Shown one piece after another: positions 48,590 to 59,269 of a stretch of 64,000 nt of DNA. Source of the DNA: Pantoea sp. CCBC3-3-1 (GTDB taxonomy: Bacteria > Pseudomonadota > Gammaproteobacteria > Enterobacterales > Enterobacteriaceae). The position numbers and the translations under genes were made by a program. Position 1 is the stretch's first letter. Each line of letters starts with the position of its first letter. Below the pieces are notes generated by a model that had not been told where the DNA came from, did no database searches, and worked only from the letters and a program-made list of their open reading frames with translations. The stretch spans positions 1,116,001 through 1,180,000 of the forward strand of contig NZ_CP034363.1 of the NCBI RefSeq assembly GCF_007981265.1, written 5' to 3'.

Positions 48590-50038
48590 ATGAAGTTTAT
48601 CATTAAGCTGTTTCCTGAAATTACGATTAAGAGCCAGTCTGTACGCCTGCGTTTTATTAAAATGCTGACCACCAATATCCGTAACGTGCTGAAGCTTTGC
48701 GATGACACGCTGGCCATTGTACGTCACTGGGACCATATTGAAGTTCGCTCGAAAAACGAAGCCGAGCGAGCGATGATCATCGACGAGCTGTCGCGCATTC
48801 CCGGTATTCACCACGTGCTGGAAGTCGAAGATCGCCCATACACGGATATGCATAACATTTTTGAGCAGACGCTGGAGCTGAATCGCGAGCGAATTGAAGG
48901 AAAGACCTTTGCTGTACGCGTTAAGCGCCGTGGTAAGCATGAGTTCAGCTCTCAGGACGTTGAGCGCTATGTCGGCGGCGGGCTGAACCAGCACGTTGAA
49001 ACTGCGCAGGTGAAGCTTAATCATCCGCAGGTTACGGTCAATCTGGAGATTGAAAACGATCGTCTGCTGCTTATTACCGGCCGTTACGCCGGGATTGGCG
49101 GTTTCCCTGTCGGCAGCCAGGAGGAAGTGCTTTCCCTGATTTCCGGCGGCTTTGACTCGGGCGTTTCCAGCTATATGCTGATGCGTCGCGGCAGCCGCGT
49201 GCATTACTGCTTCTTTAACCTTGGCGGTGCCGCTCATGAAATCGGCGTCCGTCAGGTGGCGCATTACCTTTGGCACCGTTTTGGTCGCTCGCACAAAGTG
49301 CGTTTTGTCACGATTAACTTTGAGCCGGTAGTGGGCGAAATCCTTGAGAAAGTGGAAGACGGCCAGATGGGCGTCGTGCTGAAGCGAATGATGGTTCGCG
49401 CGGCATCGAAAATTGCCGAACGTTACGGCGTCCAGGCGCTGGTGACCGGTGAAGCGCTGGGCCAGGTTTCCAGCCAGACGCTGACCAACCTGCGTCTGAT
49501 TGATAATGCGTCAGATACGCTGATCCTGCGTCCACTGATTTCTCATGATAAAGAGCACATCATCAATATTGCCCGCGAGATTGGTACGGAAGATTTCGCC
49601 CGCACCATGCCGGAATACTGCGGCGTCATTTCAAAAAGCCCAACGGTCAAAGCGGTGAAGGCGAAGATTGAAGCGGAAGAGCAGAACTTCGATTTTGCGA
49701 TTCTGGATAACGCGGTGGAAGAAGCCACGAACGTTGATATCCGTCAGATTGCGGAAGAAACCGAACAGGAAGTGGTGGAAGTGGAAACCGTTGTTTCCTT
49801 TAGCGAAAACGATGTGGTGCTGGATATCCGCTCGCCGGACGAACAGGACGATCGTCCTCTTGAGCTGAATGGTGTGGAAGTGAAAGGTATGCCGTTCTAC
49901 AAGCTCAGCACCCACTTCGGCGATCTCGACCAGAGCAAAACCTGGCTCCTGTACTGCGATCGCGGCGTGATGAGCCGTTTACAGGCGCTCTATCTGCACG
50001 AACAGGGCTTTTCGAACGTGAAGATTTACCGTCCGTAA
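48590..50038 (+). CDS. thiI: tRNA 4-thiouridylase / thiamine thiazole sulfurtransferase ThiI
   Basis: ThiI places sulfur at U8 of tRNA and feeds thiazole synthesis. It has 482 residues with a ferredoxin-like/THUMP N-terminal part (about 1-165), a PP-loop ATPase ([14 protein letters not shown]) and a C-terminal rhodanese domain (about 400-482). The cysteines used in catalysis are present: C344 (MPEYCGVI) and persulfide C456 ([10 protein letters not shown]). It is divergent from xseB and ends at a strong terminator. Confidence 0.97.
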   Translation: MKFIIKLFPEITIKSQSVRLRFIKMLTTNIRNVLKLCDDTLAIVRHWDHIEVRSKNEAERAMIIDELSRIPGIHHVLEVEDRPYTDMHNIFEQTLELNRERIEGKTFAVRVKRRGKHEFSSQDVERYVGGGLNQHVETAQVKLNHPQVTVNLEIENDRLLLITGRYAGIGGFPVGSQEEVLSLISGGFDSGVSSYMLMRRGSRVHYCFFNLGGAAHEIGVRQVAHYLWHRFGRSHKVRFVTINFEPVVGEILEKVEDGQMGVVLKRMMVRAASKIAERYGVQALVTGEALGQVSSQTLTNLRLIDNASDTLILRPLISHDKEHIINIAREIGTEDFARTMPEYCGVISKSPTVKAVKAKIEAEEQNFDFAILDNAVEEATNVDIRQIAEETEQEVVEVETVVSFSENDVVLDIRSPDEQDDRPLELNGVEVKGMPFYKLSTHFGDLDQSKTWLLYCDRGVMSRLQALYLHEQGFSNVKIYRP

Positions 50039-50041
50039 TTA

Positions 50042-50070
50042 AACGGGGGCGAACGATCGCCCCCGTTTTT
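50042..50070. terminator. Bidirectional terminator between thiI and yajL
   Basis: ACGGGGGCGA and TCGCCCCCGT form a long GC stem with an ACGA loop, followed by TTTTTT on the forward strand and TTTAATT on the reverse. Confidence 0.9.
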
Positions 50071-50075
50071 TCGTG

Positions 50076-50681
50076 TTACTCAACCCATTCGCGATAGTCA
50101 AAGATGCCGGCAGCCAGCACCAGCTGCTTCGCCACTTCATGCGCCTTTTCTTTACCGACCAGCAGGTCGATCAGCTTCAGGGCAAAATCGATAGCCGTCC
50201 CCGGTGCCTGGCTGGTTAGCAGGTTAACGCGCGGATCCCATACCACACGTTTATCCATCCACTTGTTTTCGGGAATGGTTTCTTTCAGACCCGGGAAGCC
50301 TGTCATATTGCCTACCGGAAACAGATTATGTGGTACGAGAACCGTACCCGCCGCCGCGCAAATCGCAGCGACAATGCGGCCGGAAAGATGGAACTGACGT
50401 ACCGTTTCTACCAGCAGCGGGCTGTCACGAAACGCTTCTGCGCCTTTCAGCCCTCCCGGCAGAACGATGGCGGCAAAGTCATTGTCCGCGACATCGACCA
50501 GCGGCGCATCTGCCAGCAGCCTGACGCCTCGCGAGCAGACAATCTCTTTGCTGCCGTCATCGGTGACGCTGGCTGTTGTGACGCTCAGGCCACCGCGCAC
50601 CAACAGATCGATTGTGGTAACGGCTTCCGTTTCCTCACTGCCATGTGCCAGGCAAACCAGTACCGATGGGTTCACGCTCAT
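50076..50681 (-). CDS. yajL: DJ-1/PfpI family protein YajL
   Basis: YajL is a cytoplasmic DJ-1-type protein implicated in oxidative-stress protection and proposed to act as chaperone or deglycase (debated). It has 201 residues. The conserved cysteine is C108 in [10 protein letters not shown], with the DJ-1 glutamate in SEETEA and LPGGLKGAE. It overlaps the panE 3' end by 47 bp, the same arrangement as in E. coli. Confidence 0.95.
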   Translation of the reverse strand: MSVNPSVLVCLAHGSEETEAVTTIDLLVRGGLSVTTASVTDDGSKEIVCSRGVRLLADAPLVDVADNDFAAIVLPGGLKGAEAFRDSPLLVETVRQFHLSGRIVAAICAAAGTVLVPHNLFPVGNMTGFPGLKETIPENKWMDKRVVWDPRVNLLTSQAPGTAIDFALKLIDLLVGKEKAHEVAKQLVLAAGIFDYREWVE

Positions 50682-51555
50682 AATCTTGTTCCTTACGCTT
50701 AATCATTTCATAAAGTCGGCTGTTTTCCGGCGTGGACAACCCTTGTGCCCGCGCGCGCCGGATGACATAGCCTGTAATGTAATCAATTTCCGTACGCCGT
50801 TGGGCGCGAATATCCTGTAGCATCGACGAGGTGTTGGCTGCGGTCGCGCTAATCACTTCATGCACGTAGTCTAACAGTGCGTCGCGGGAAGTATGCTGAC
50901 CTTCACGCTCCATCACCATCGCCACTTCATCACAAAGCACGGCGACCTCATCGTCATGATTGAGCAGCTCGCCGTTCGTACAGTCATACTGCACCGTCAG
51001 CGGGTTGATGACGCAGTTAACCGCCAGCTTTTGCCAGGCCGCAGAGGCCACGTTATTGTGCCAGGCAACGTCCGGTAACGCCTGCTGTAGCACCTCGGCC
51101 AGTTCACTCAGTTCGGCACTGGCGGGCGAGGTGGGGCCTATATGCGTGATCCCGGCGGCGACGTGCACAATCACCGTGCCGTCACGTTTCGCTGCGTGCG
51201 TGGTAATTCCGCGCAGCAGAGGCTGTTGAAGCGATTTCAGCTCATCCAGCGTCCCCATACCGTTATGCAGCAATAAAATGGGGCAGTCCTCACGCAAAAT
51301 AAACTGCAGGTTTTTTACGGCTTCGGAGACCTGCCAGGCTTTCAGCGTCACCAGCAGTAAATCGCTCTGCGCTAAAAAGTGGGGATCGTTGGCAATATAG
51401 GTTTTATTGACCGTTGCGCCATCCAGACCCGTAACGTTAACGGAGCAGTAAGGTTGCGGCACCCGCAGCCAGCCCTGGACCTCATTGCCCCGGGCATCGA
51501 GAGCAGCAAGCCAGATCTGCCCTAATGCACCGCATCCCAATACGGTAATTTTCAT
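50635..51555 (-). CDS. panE: 2-dehydropantoate 2-reductase PanE
   Basis: PanE is the NADPH-dependent ketopantoate reductase of pantothenate/CoA synthesis. It has 306 residues. The Rossmann motif GCGALGQIW is at residues 7-15, and the catalytic lysine lies in [14 protein letters not shown]. It is translated ahead of and overlapping yajL. Confidence 0.95.
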   Translation of the reverse strand: MKITVLGCGALGQIWLAALDARGNEVQGWLRVPQPYCSVNVTGLDGATVNKTYIANDPHFLAQSDLLLVTLKAWQVSEAVKNLQFILREDCPILLLHNGMGTLDELKSLQQPLLRGITTHAAKRDGTVIVHVAAGITHIGPTSPASAELSELAEVLQQALPDVAWHNNVASAAWQKLAVNCVINPLTVQYDCTNGELLNHDDEVAVLCDEVAMVMEREGQHTSRDALLDYVHEVISATAANTSSMLQDIRAQRRTEIDYITGYVIRRARAQGLSTPENSRLYEMIKRKEQDYEREPIGTGLPGTWQ

Positions 51556-51718
51556 TCATCCTCCCCGCCTGCGGGTTGTATTAAGTCTTGCTTACGGCTT
51601 TTCCCGTGCTGGGCCGCGCCGACTGAGACTTTCTTATTATAGCTTTCCGTACCGACAGTTTTTTTAAGCCTGCTAAGTGGGTATTATGCATGTCACTTTA
51701 GAATCAGGAGAAGAGATC

Positions 51719-52210
51719 ATGCCATCTTTCGATATCGTTTCAGAAATTGACATGCAGGAAGTACGTAACGCCGTTGAAAATGCCAACCGCGAAGTTTCAA
51801 CCCGTTTTGATTTCCGTAACGTCACGGCCAGCTATGAGCTGAATGAGAAAAACGAATCTATCAAGGTATTGAGCGAATCAGATTTCCAGGTCAAACAGCT
51901 GGTTGATATTCTGCGTGAGAAGCTGTTGAAGCGCAGCATTGAAGGCGGTGCGCTGGAGATCCCGGAAGAGATCGAACACAGTGGAAAATCCTGGACTGTT
52001 GAAGCCAAACTGAAAAAAGGCATTTCTTCAGACGTGGCTAAGAAACTGGTTAAGCTGATTAAAGACAGCAAGCTGAAGGTGCAGACGCAAATTCAGGGTG
52101 AAGAAGTGCGTGTAACCGGCAAGTCTCGCGACGACTTGCAGAGCGCAATGGCGCTGGTTCGTGGCGGTAAGCTGGAGCAGCCGTTCCAGTTCAAAAACTT
52201 CCGCGACTAG
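51719..52210 (+). CDS. yajQ: Nucleotide-binding protein YajQ
   Basis: This 163-residue UPF0234 protein with duplicated ferredoxin-like domains binds nucleotides; a homologue in Xanthomonas is a cyclic di-GMP-responsive regulator. The start [10 protein letters not shown] at 51719 has CAGGAGAAG upstream; the frame extending to 51677 includes that ribosome-binding site and was rejected. STRFDFRNV and [12 protein letters not shown] are typical. It stands alone with its own terminator. Confidence 0.94.
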   Translation: MPSFDIVSEIDMQEVRNAVENANREVSTRFDFRNVTASYELNEKNESIKVLSESDFQVKQLVDILREKLLKRSIEGGALEIPEEIEHSGKSWTVEAKLKKGISSDVAKKLVKLIKDSKLKVQTQIQGEEVRVTGKSRDDLQSAMALVRGGKLEQPFQFKNFRD

Positions 52211-52212
52211 GT

Positions 52213-52240
52213 AAAAGGGCGAAATATTTCGCCCTTTTAT
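52213..52240. terminator. Terminator between convergent yajQ and yajR
   Basis: AAAAGGGCGAAAT and ATTTCGCCCTTTT make a perfect palindrome followed by ATTTTATT. Confidence 0.88.
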
Positions 52241-52256
52241 TTTATCAACCTCGTAT

Positions 52257-53621
52257 TCAGCCGCTGCCGACCAGCGCTTCCAGCTCAAGACGGTTAGTCA
52301 CTTTGCTGTCGATTTTGACGTAAGCGCTTTTTTCTTCCGGTACGATAAAGACCGCGGCAACGCCAGGTTGAGCTTTCAGGCGTTTTTCCAGCGCGGGATA
52401 ATCAACAGTTTCATCTTTCAGAAGAATACGCAGGCTGCTGACGTAAGGGGGTTCCTGCATTGTGCAGCTCACCAGCAGCCAGACAGCGGCGATTACCGCG
52501 CCAACGACAAATACCGTCGATGCGTCAAAATGGCCATACACCCAGCCGCCCATGCTGCCGCCAATCGCCACGCCGATAAACTGGCTGGTGGAGTAAAGGC
52601 CCATTGCCGTGCCTTTATAACCCGGCGGCGACTCTTTACTGACCAGCGAAGGCAGAATCGCCTCCATCAGATTGAAGCCGATAAAGAATAGCTGTACGCC
52701 AATCACCAGCGTCCAGAAATGGTTTCCCGCGCCCCACAAGACAATTTCTGCAATCAGCATCAGCGCCACGCAGCAGACGAACACGCGTTTCATCTGGCGT
52801 TTTACTTCGGCATAGATGATAAAAGGGATCACGCCACAGAAAGCGATCAGCATGGTGATCAGATAAATCTTCCAGTGCTGTTCCGCCGGAAAACCGGCAT
52901 TTTCAAATTCACCAGGCAGGGCGACAAAGCTCGACATCAGCAGAATATGCAGACACATAATGCCGACATTAAGCTTAACCAGGCGGCTGTTGGCCAGCAC
53001 CTTTTTAATGCTGCCTTTCACCATGCCCGACTCACGGTTAAGCACGTGATTCGGGGCGTTCGGCACTACCAGCAGCGTAATGACAATCCCGCTGGCCGCC
53101 AGTACCGCAATCATCCAGAACAGCGCATGAAGCCCGAAAGCGTGAGTAATAATCGGCCCCAGCACCATGGCGATAGCGAAGGTGATACCAAAGCTGATAC
53201 CAATAAATGCCATCGCCTTCGTACGGTTCTGTTCGCGGGTCAGATCGGACAGCAGGGCCATCACCGCAGCGGCAATTGCGCCCGAGCCTTGTAGCGCGCG
53301 GCCCAGTATCACGCCCCAAATGGAGGTGGTACAGGCGGCGATTACGCTGCCAAGAACAAAGATGAGCAACCCACCTACGATTAGCGGTTTGCGACCAATA
53401 CGGTCAGAGAGCAATCCGAAGGGGATTTGAAATACGGCCTGCGCTAAACCGTAAATACCAATGGCAAGTCCGATTAATGCTTCACTCGCTCCCTGTAATG
53501 CCATGCCATACGTTGTCAGGACGGGCAACACCATAAACATCCCCAACATGCGCAGGGAGAATACGGTACCCAAACCCCATGTCGCACGCAGCTCGACCGG
53601 AGTCATTTTATTATCGTTCAT
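52257..53621 (-). CDS. yajR: MFS transporter YajR
   Basis: YajR is a 12-helix major facilitator efflux-type transporter of 454 residues with a C-terminal cytoplasmic YAM (ferredoxin-like) domain (about 388-454). MFS signature motifs are FGLLSDRIGRKPLI after the second helix and RALQGSGAIAAAVMALLSDLT. The substrate is unknown. Orientation and neighbours (yajQ, cyoE) match E. coli. Confidence 0.94.
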   Translation of the reverse strand: MNDNKMTPVELRATWGLGTVFSLRMLGMFMVLPVLTTYGMALQGASEALIGLAIGIYGLAQAVFQIPFGLLSDRIGRKPLIVGGLLIFVLGSVIAACTTSIWGVILGRALQGSGAIAAAVMALLSDLTREQNRTKAMAFIGISFGITFAIAMVLGPIITHAFGLHALFWMIAVLAASGIVITLLVVPNAPNHVLNRESGMVKGSIKKVLANSRLVKLNVGIMCLHILLMSSFVALPGEFENAGFPAEQHWKIYLITMLIAFCGVIPFIIYAEVKRQMKRVFVCCVALMLIAEIVLWGAGNHFWTLVIGVQLFFIGFNLMEAILPSLVSKESPPGYKGTAMGLYSTSQFIGVAIGGSMGGWVYGHFDASTVFVVGAVIAAVWLLVSCTMQEPPYVSSLRILLKDETVDYPALEKRLKAQPGVAAVFIVPEEKSAYVKIDSKVTNRLELEALVGSG

Positions 53622-53699
53622 TACTACCTCAGTTTATCTGGTGCACGTATTTTAAGGGGCAGGGGAGGGCGGGTAAAATAATTCTTAATAAGAAGTGGT

Positions 53700-53732
53700 A
53701 ACAAAAAGAAAGGGCGCGAAAATCGCGCCCTT
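53700..53732 (-). terminator. Terminator of the cyoABCDE operon
   Basis: AAGGGCGCG/CGCGCCCTT with a 5-nt loop, followed on the reverse strand by TCTTTTTGTT just beyond the cyoE stop. Confidence 0.85.
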
Positions 53733-53747
53733 GGGATGAGGTTCGAG

Positions 53748-54638
53748 TTACCGGACCAGGGTGAGCAGGTCCTTTGACGCCGGGGTCATAAAATCAACCG
53801 ACATCATGACGCTCAGAGCCGTAATCGCCACGATGGAGAAAACAAACAGCTTACGGGCCCAGACGCGATCGTTCTGCGTCTTATACCCTGAAAGCGCCAT
53901 TCCCAGCCACCAGACGCTAACCGCAGCCGCCACAACCAGATATTTGTAGCCGGCATAACCCACCAGCGTCAGCATCAACGTGGCAATCATAAACGCCAGA
54001 ATGTAGAGCGTAATATGATTCTTCGCCACCGAGATGCCTTTTACCACCGGCAGAACCGGGATATTCGCTGCCTGGTAATCTTTAAAGCGGAAGATCGCAA
54101 TCGCATAGGAGTGCGGCATCTGCCACAGGCTAAAGATAGCCAGCAGGATTAAGGCGCCAGCATCAAACTGGTTGCTTACTGCACAGTAGCCAATCACCGG
54201 CGGTGCAGCGCCAGACAGGCTACCAATCAGCGTGCCGTAAACGGACTTGCGCTTCATGTACAGGCTGTAAATGCCGACATAAACCACAAAGCCCATTACC
54301 GCCAGCCACATGGCCAGCGGGTTTGCTCCGAGATACAGCAACGCGAATCCAGCAATACCCAGAACGGTTGCATAAACCAGAGAGACTGTCGGAGAAATGA
54401 GGCCTTTAACCAGCACCCGATTTCTGGTTCTCTCCATTTTCACGTCGATGTCGCGGTCGATAAAGTTGTTATAAACACAACCCGATGCGACCACCAGTGA
54501 AACACCGACTAAGGTGGTGAGAAACAGGGAATAGTCGATGCTGCCTTTCGAAGCCAGCAGAAATCCCCCGATGACAGAAATTAAATTCCCGAAAATAATT
54601 CCTGGTTTCGTTACTTGCAGGTATTGCTTAATCATCAC
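53748..54638 (-). CDS. cyoE: Protoheme IX farnesyltransferase (haem O synthase) CyoE
   Basis: CyoE adds a farnesyl group to haem b to make haem O for cytochrome bo3. It is a UbiA-type prenyltransferase of 296 residues with about nine membrane helices. The first Asp-rich motif is [17 protein letters not shown]; the second loop has [15 protein letters not shown]. The frame opens GTG-ATG; either codon could start, giving 296 or 295 residues. It is the last gene of the cyo operon. Confidence 0.95.
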   Translation of the reverse strand: MMIKQYLQVTKPGIIFGNLISVIGGFLLASKGSIDYSLFLTTLVGVSLVVASGCVYNNFIDRDIDVKMERTRNRVLVKGLISPTVSLVYATVLGIAGFALLYLGANPLAMWLAVMGFVVYVGIYSLYMKRKSVYGTLIGSLSGAAPPVIGYCAVSNQFDAGALILLAIFSLWQMPHSYAIAIFRFKDYQAANIPVLPVVKGISVAKNHITLYILAFMIATLMLTLVGYAGYKYLVVAAAVSVWWLGMALSGYKTQNDRVWARKLFVFSIVAITALSVMMSVDFMTPASKDLLTLVR

Positions 54639-54648
54639 AGGCGACTCT

Positions 54649-54978
54649 TTAATGGACCATCATGTTGTAATTGAGATTCCACATAATCCATATAGAGCCT
54701 ACAACAACAATCAGTATGACAACTGCAGAGAACACAATTGCCACCAGGTTCCAACGTTGATCGGTAGAGGTGCTGAGGTGCAGGAAGTAATACAGATGCA
54801 CCAGCACCTGAATGACCGCCGTCACCACAACCACACCCAGAATGGTCGACTTAGACGCACTGCCGCTCATGACCATCCAGAAAGGAATCGCAGTCAGTAT
54901 GATCGACAGAATAAAGCCGGTCATATAAGTCTTCACGTTACCGTGAGAGGTACCATGATCGCTTAATGTCTTACTCAT
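54649..54978 (-). CDS. cyoD: Cytochrome bo3 subunit IV CyoD
   Basis: This small subunit of the bo3 ubiquinol oxidase has 109 residues with three membrane helices (for example [18 protein letters not shown]). The start [13 protein letters not shown] is at 54978, overlapping the cyoC stop by one base (TAATG). The longer frame to 55059 lies inside cyoC. Confidence 0.94.
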   Translation of the reverse strand: MSKTLSDHGTSHGNVKTYMTGFILSIILTAIPFWMVMSGSASKSTILGVVVVTAVIQVLVHLYYFLHLSTSTDQRWNLVAIVFSAVVILIVVVGSIWIMWNLNYNMMVH

Positions 54979-55595
54979 TACATGGCCCCCAGCAGGTAAA
55001 CGATAGTGAACACGCAGATCCAAACCACGTCCAGGAAGTGCCAGAACATGCTCAGGCACAGTACGCGAGTATGGTTGGTCGCGGTCAGGCCTTTAGTAGC
55101 AACCTGATACATCAGCACCAGCATCCAGATCAAACCAGAAGTTACGTGCAGGCCGTGGGTACCAACCAGCGTGAAGAATGCTGACAGGAAACCGCTGCGC
55201 TGAGGACCGAAGCCTTCTGTAATCAGATGGTGGAATTCATAGATTTCCATCCCGATAAAGCCGAGACCGAACAGGAAAGTCAGTGCCAGCCAGCCCAGTA
55301 CTGCGGACTTGCTGCCTTTTTCCATGCTGATAACAGCGAAACCGTAAGTGATAGAGCTGAATAACAGCAGCGCTGTCTCAACCAGAACAAACGGTAACTC
55401 AAAGATGTCTTTCCCTGCCGGGCCACCAGCGGTGCTGTTGACCATTACTGCATAGGTCGCAAACAGCGTTGCGAAGATAATGCAGTCGCTCATCAGGTAG
55501 ATCCAGAAGCCAAAGAGTTTATTGGCTCCTGCATCGTGATGCCCATGCTCCGCATGGGCGTCGTCGTGGTGTTTAGTCAGAGTTTCAGTTGACAT
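54978..55595 (-). CDS. cyoC: Cytochrome bo3 subunit III CyoC
   Basis: This haem-copper oxidase subunit III has 205 residues with five membrane helices. The N terminus is rich in His/Asp ([14 protein letters not shown]), followed by [21 protein letters not shown] and [14 protein letters not shown]. It overlaps the end of cyoB by 11 bp, supporting translational coupling. Confidence 0.95.
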   Translation of the reverse strand: MSTETLTKHHDDAHAEHGHHDAGANKLFGFWIYLMSDCIIFATLFATYAVMVNSTAGGPAGKDIFELPFVLVETALLLFSSITYGFAVISMEKGSKSAVLGWLALTFLFGLGFIGMEIYEFHHLITEGFGPQRSGFLSAFFTLVGTHGLHVTSGLIWMLVLMYQVATKGLTATNHTRVLCLSMFWHFLDVVWICVFTIVYLLGAM

Positions 55596-57576
55596 TTTTC
55601 AGACCTGCTTTGCTAATTTCGTCAAAGTGCTGATTCTCGATTTTTTCGATCTCGGCAACGGGAACGTAATAATCAACGTCTTCGTCAAAGCTCTTGATGA
55701 TCCAGGTAAGGATCATACCGAGGAACGACAGACCAGCCAGCCACCAGATGTGCCAGATAGCTGCGAAACCAAACACCATGCTGAATGCACCGATGATCAG
55801 ACCCGCGCCGCTGTTTTTCGGCATGTGGATCTCTTCATAGCGAGCAGGGCGCTTATACGCTTCGCCTTTTTCCTTCATTTCCCAGAACGCATCACGCTCG
55901 TGGATAACAGGCACTTCAGCAAAGTTGTAGAACGGTGGTGGTGAAGAAGTTGCCCACTCCAGCGTACGGCCGCCCCATGGATCGCCAGTTACGTCGCGCA
56001 GCTGCTCACGGTCACGGACAGATACCCAGAACTGAGTAAGCTGGCACAGTACGCCACAAGCGATCAGCGCAGCACCGAATGCCGCAACAACCAGCAGAGG
56101 GTGGAACTGTGGATCGATGTTCTGGCTCAGACGACGGGTCATTCCCATGAAGCCCAGCGCATACAGCGGCATAAAGGCAACGAAGAAGCCAATAATCCAG
56201 AACCAGAATGCACGGATACCCCATTTTTCGTTCAGGCAGAAGCCGAACGCTTTCGGGAACCAGTAGGTCACGCCAGCAAAGCAACCGAACACCACACCAC
56301 CGATAATAACGTTATGGAAGTGAGCGATCAGGAACAGACTGTTGTGCAGAACGAAGTCCGCACCCGGCACCGCCAGCAGAACACCGGTCATACCACCCAC
56401 AGAGAAGGTGACCAGGAAGCCTACGGTCCACAGCATGGCAGAGTGCATCTGAATGCGACCCTGATACATGGTGAACAGCCAGTTGAAGATCTTAACACCG
56501 GTCGGGATGGCGATAATCATCGTCATGATACCGAAGAAGGCGTTAACGTTCGCACCTGCGCCCATGGTGAAGAAGTGGTGCAGCCACACGATAAAGGACA
56601 GGATGGTAATGACCACCGTTGCCCAAACCAGTGAGGTATAACCGAACAGGCGTTTTTTCGAGAAGGTCGCGACCACTTCGGAGAAGACCCCGAAGACCGG
56701 CAGAACCAGAATGTACACTTCCGGATGTCCCCAAACCCAAATCAGGTTCACGTACATCATCATGTTGCCGCCCATATCGTTAGTAAAGAAATGGAAGCCC
56801 AGATAACGATCGAGGGTCAGCAACGCAAGCGTAACGGTAAGAACCGGGAATGAGACAATAATCAGTACGTTAGTACAGAGAGAAGCCCAGGTGAACACCG
56901 GCATTTTGAACATGGTCATGCCTGGCGCACGCATTCTCAGGATAGTAACGAAGAAGTTAATACCTGTTAATGTCGTACCAATCCCCGACAGCTGCAGACT
57001 CCATATCCAGTAGTCAACGCCGACCCCCGGACTGTATTCCGCGCCGGAAAGTGGTGGGTAAGCCAGCCAGCCGGTCTGTGCGAATTCGCCCACACCCAGT
57101 GACAGGTTAACCAGTACCACACCGACAGCCGTGAACCAGAAGCTCAGGTTGTTCAGGAACGGGAAGGCCACGTCGCGTGCACCGATCTGCAACGGAACAG
57201 CAATGTTCATCAGACCGATAACAAACGGCATCGCTACGAAGAAGATCATGATCACGCCGTGAGCGGTGAAGATCTGGTCGTAGTGATGGGGCGGCAGGAA
57301 CCCGGCTTCACCGGCCGAAGCCAGCACCTGTTGGCTACGCATCATCACCGCATCAGCAAAGCCGCGCAGTAACATGACGAAAGCCACGATGATATACATG
57401 ATACCCAGTTTTTTGTGATCGACTGACGTCAGCCATTCAGACCACAGATATTGCCACTTACCGAAGTAAGTGATTGCTCCAGCAACAGCCAGACCACCAA
57501 GAATGATGGCGGCAACCGTAACCACGATAATCGGCTCGTGGTACGGAACAGCATCAAGGGTTAATTTTCCCAACAT
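55585..57576 (-). CDS. cyoB: Cytochrome bo3 subunit I CyoB
   Basis: This is the catalytic, proton-pumping subunit holding haem b, haem o3 and CuB. It has 663 residues, exactly the E. coli length, with about 15 membrane helices. Ligand motifs are TAHGVIM with H106 (haem b), WGHPEVY (CuB His and cross-linked Tyr), the adjacent histidines in WLHHFF, and LIAHFHNVI (haem His pair). Confidence 0.97.
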   Translation of the reverse strand: MLGKLTLDAVPYHEPIIVVTVAAIILGGLAVAGAITYFGKWQYLWSEWLTSVDHKKLGIMYIIVAFVMLLRGFADAVMMRSQQVLASAGEAGFLPPHHYDQIFTAHGVIMIFFVAMPFVIGLMNIAVPLQIGARDVAFPFLNNLSFWFTAVGVVLVNLSLGVGEFAQTGWLAYPPLSGAEYSPGVGVDYWIWSLQLSGIGTTLTGINFFVTILRMRAPGMTMFKMPVFTWASLCTNVLIIVSFPVLTVTLALLTLDRYLGFHFFTNDMGGNMMMYVNLIWVWGHPEVYILVLPVFGVFSEVVATFSKKRLFGYTSLVWATVVITILSFIVWLHHFFTMGAGANVNAFFGIMTMIIAIPTGVKIFNWLFTMYQGRIQMHSAMLWTVGFLVTFSVGGMTGVLLAVPGADFVLHNSLFLIAHFHNVIIGGVVFGCFAGVTYWFPKAFGFCLNEKWGIRAFWFWIIGFFVAFMPLYALGFMGMTRRLSQNIDPQFHPLLVVAAFGAALIACGVLCQLTQFWVSVRDREQLRDVTGDPWGGRTLEWATSSPPPFYNFAEVPVIHERDAFWEMKEKGEAYKRPARYEEIHMPKNSGAGLIIGAFSMVFGFAAIWHIWWLAGLSFLGMILTWIIKSFDEDVDYYVPVAEIEKIENQHFDEISKAGLKNVN

Positions 57577-57580
57577 CGTA

Positions 57581-58507
57581 TTATTCCTCGGCTCCCGCGT
57601 GAGAGGCTTCGCTCATGTCCATACCTTCGTGTTCAGGCATGTTCATGTTCCCGTGGTTCATCTTGAATTTGCCAATAACTTGCTTGAACAAATCAGGATT
57701 AGCGGTTGAGAAGAACTCAACGGGATGGTTTTCGCTTGGCGCAGCCAGTTTATCGAAATCATCCATCGTCATCAGCGTATTAGAAGACTCTTTCGCTTTT
57801 GCTACCCACTGATCGAATGATGCCTGATCGGGGGTGGCAATCGCTTTGAACTTCATACCGGAGAAGCCGCGACCACTGAAGTTAGAGGAGATACCGTCAA
57901 AGGTGCCTGGTTCATTCGCAATCAGATGCAGTTTGGTCTGCATGCCCGCCATAGCGTAAATCTGGCTACCGAGGGTAGGAATGAAGAAGGAGTTCATAAC
58001 GGAATTAGAGGTGATATGGAAACTGACAGGTCGGTTCGCAGGGAACGCGATCTGGTTAACCGTTGCAATACCCTGTTCCGGGTAGATAAACAGCCATTTC
58101 CAGTCCAGTGCAACCACATCGATAACTACCGGTTTCTCGGTAGACGCGATCGGTTTACTTGGTTCCAGCGCGTGGGTTGATTTCCACGTCAGTACGCCAA
58201 GGAAGATGATAATCAAGATGGGTACAGTCCAGACAACGGCTTCCACTTTGTTCGAGTGTGACCAGTTAGGGCTGTATTTTGCATTGGTATTCGATGCCCG
58301 ATATTTCCAGGCGAATATCACTGCCATCAAGACTGCCGGGATAACGACGATCATCATCAAGCCAAAGGCTGTCAGTATCAGCGAACGTTGCTCCAGTGCA
58401 ATCTGTCCTTTGGGATTTAACAATGCACTATCACAGCCACTTAACAATACAGTGCCTGCGATTAATGACAAAATCCCCAAACTTTTATTGTATTTCCTGA
58501 GTCTCAT
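57581..58507 (-). CDS. cyoA: Cytochrome bo3 subunit II CyoA
   Basis: This lipoprotein subunit of the quinol oxidase has 308 residues. The signal peptide ends at LLSGC (C25, lipidated). Two membrane helices follow, then a periplasmic cupredoxin domain lacking the CuA cysteines as expected for quinol oxidases. The C terminus is His/Met-rich ([17 protein letters not shown]), which may bind copper (inference). It is the first gene of cyoABCDE. Confidence 0.96.
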   Translation of the reverse strand: MRLRKYNKSLGILSLIAGTVLLSGCDSALLNPKGQIALEQRSLILTAFGLMMIVVIPAVLMAVIFAWKYRASNTNAKYSPNWSHSNKVEAVVWTVPILIIIFLGVLTWKSTHALEPSKPIASTEKPVVIDVVALDWKWLFIYPEQGIATVNQIAFPANRPVSFHITSNSVMNSFFIPTLGSQIYAMAGMQTKLHLIANEPGTFDGISSNFSGRGFSGMKFKAIATPDQASFDQWVAKAKESSNTLMTMDDFDKLAAPSENHPVEFFSTANPDLFKQVIGKFKMNHGNMNMPEHEGMDMSEASHAGAEE

Positions 58508-58555
58508 TTAACGACCTCAATGACAAGGGCTCTATTGTCGTTTAAGTGTGGCGGC

Positions 58556-58584
58556 ATTTTACGGGAAGGTTTCAGTACTGTAAA
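58556..58584 (-). promoter_or_regulatory. Likely cyo operon promoter
   Basis: On the reverse strand TTTACA (58584-58579), a 17-bp spacer and TAAAAT (58561-58556) form a good sigma-70 promoter, giving a leader of about 42 nt before cyoA. Confidence 0.65.
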
Positions 58585-59269
58585 CCAGCAACAGCTTGTG
58601 TCAGCGGGCTGTTGACACCTTTTGCAAACATTGCGCCGTATGTTGCAGGGGGTGACAAAATATGAATGGTAGCAAGGCTTTGGTGGCAATATAACAAAAA
58701 CAGATGGTAAAACCCCTGTAAAAATCGTGGGCGCTATAAACAGCCAGATTGGTACTCAAATATTTAACATATTTGCATCATTTGAGATATGTAAAACAGA
58801 CAAATTACATGAGTGATGATTTATTTATCATGCCCAAATTGTAAATGTAAAGACGGCGCTCTTTTAAGAAATAACGGATTAAGGCAAATAACTGGCAAAT
58901 GGAATTGTTAAGAAACGGCGATTTAACGCGCGCCCGCGGGCCGTTTTAAGTCGAAAAAGAAGCGTTATTGTTGCGTTACTGTTAGTGGTTTTTTCTGGCA
59001 GGACTGTTCGGACAGTGTGATTTCGCTCCTGGTTAGCAACATTGCTAATGATTAGCGCTGAATTTTTACGCAATGCCACCCTGTGATTTGCCGCTGCAAC
59101 GTAAAAGTTATCACCCCCCATCTTTGCATATTTAATGTACGCAAAAGGGCTTTTATGTGAGCTTTGTCACACTATTCATTCAGTTATAGTTGGCATGCTA
59201 ATGATTAGGCTGCAACGCTTGAGGAGGGGATGCTGGCATCGCACAGGTTAAAGGATGCCAGCATGAAAG
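58585..59269. other. Long cyoA-ampG intergenic region with two Fur-box-like palindromes
   Basis: No gene is supported in this 685-bp AT-rich region. The 12-bp sequence GCTAATGATTAG occurs twice, at 59044-59055 and 59197-59208. In its context TGCTAATGATTAGCG matches the 7-1-7 Fur consensus at 11 of 14 positions, and the second copy at 10 of 14. Cyo regulation by iron and oxygen regulators is known in E. coli; binding here is inference. Confidence 0.45.

Noticed and set aside
48368..49294. 308-codon reverse-strand frame over the thiI 5' half
   Set aside because: It is antisense to the conserved thiI gene and overlaps the xseB start region. No similarity to any family was recognised.
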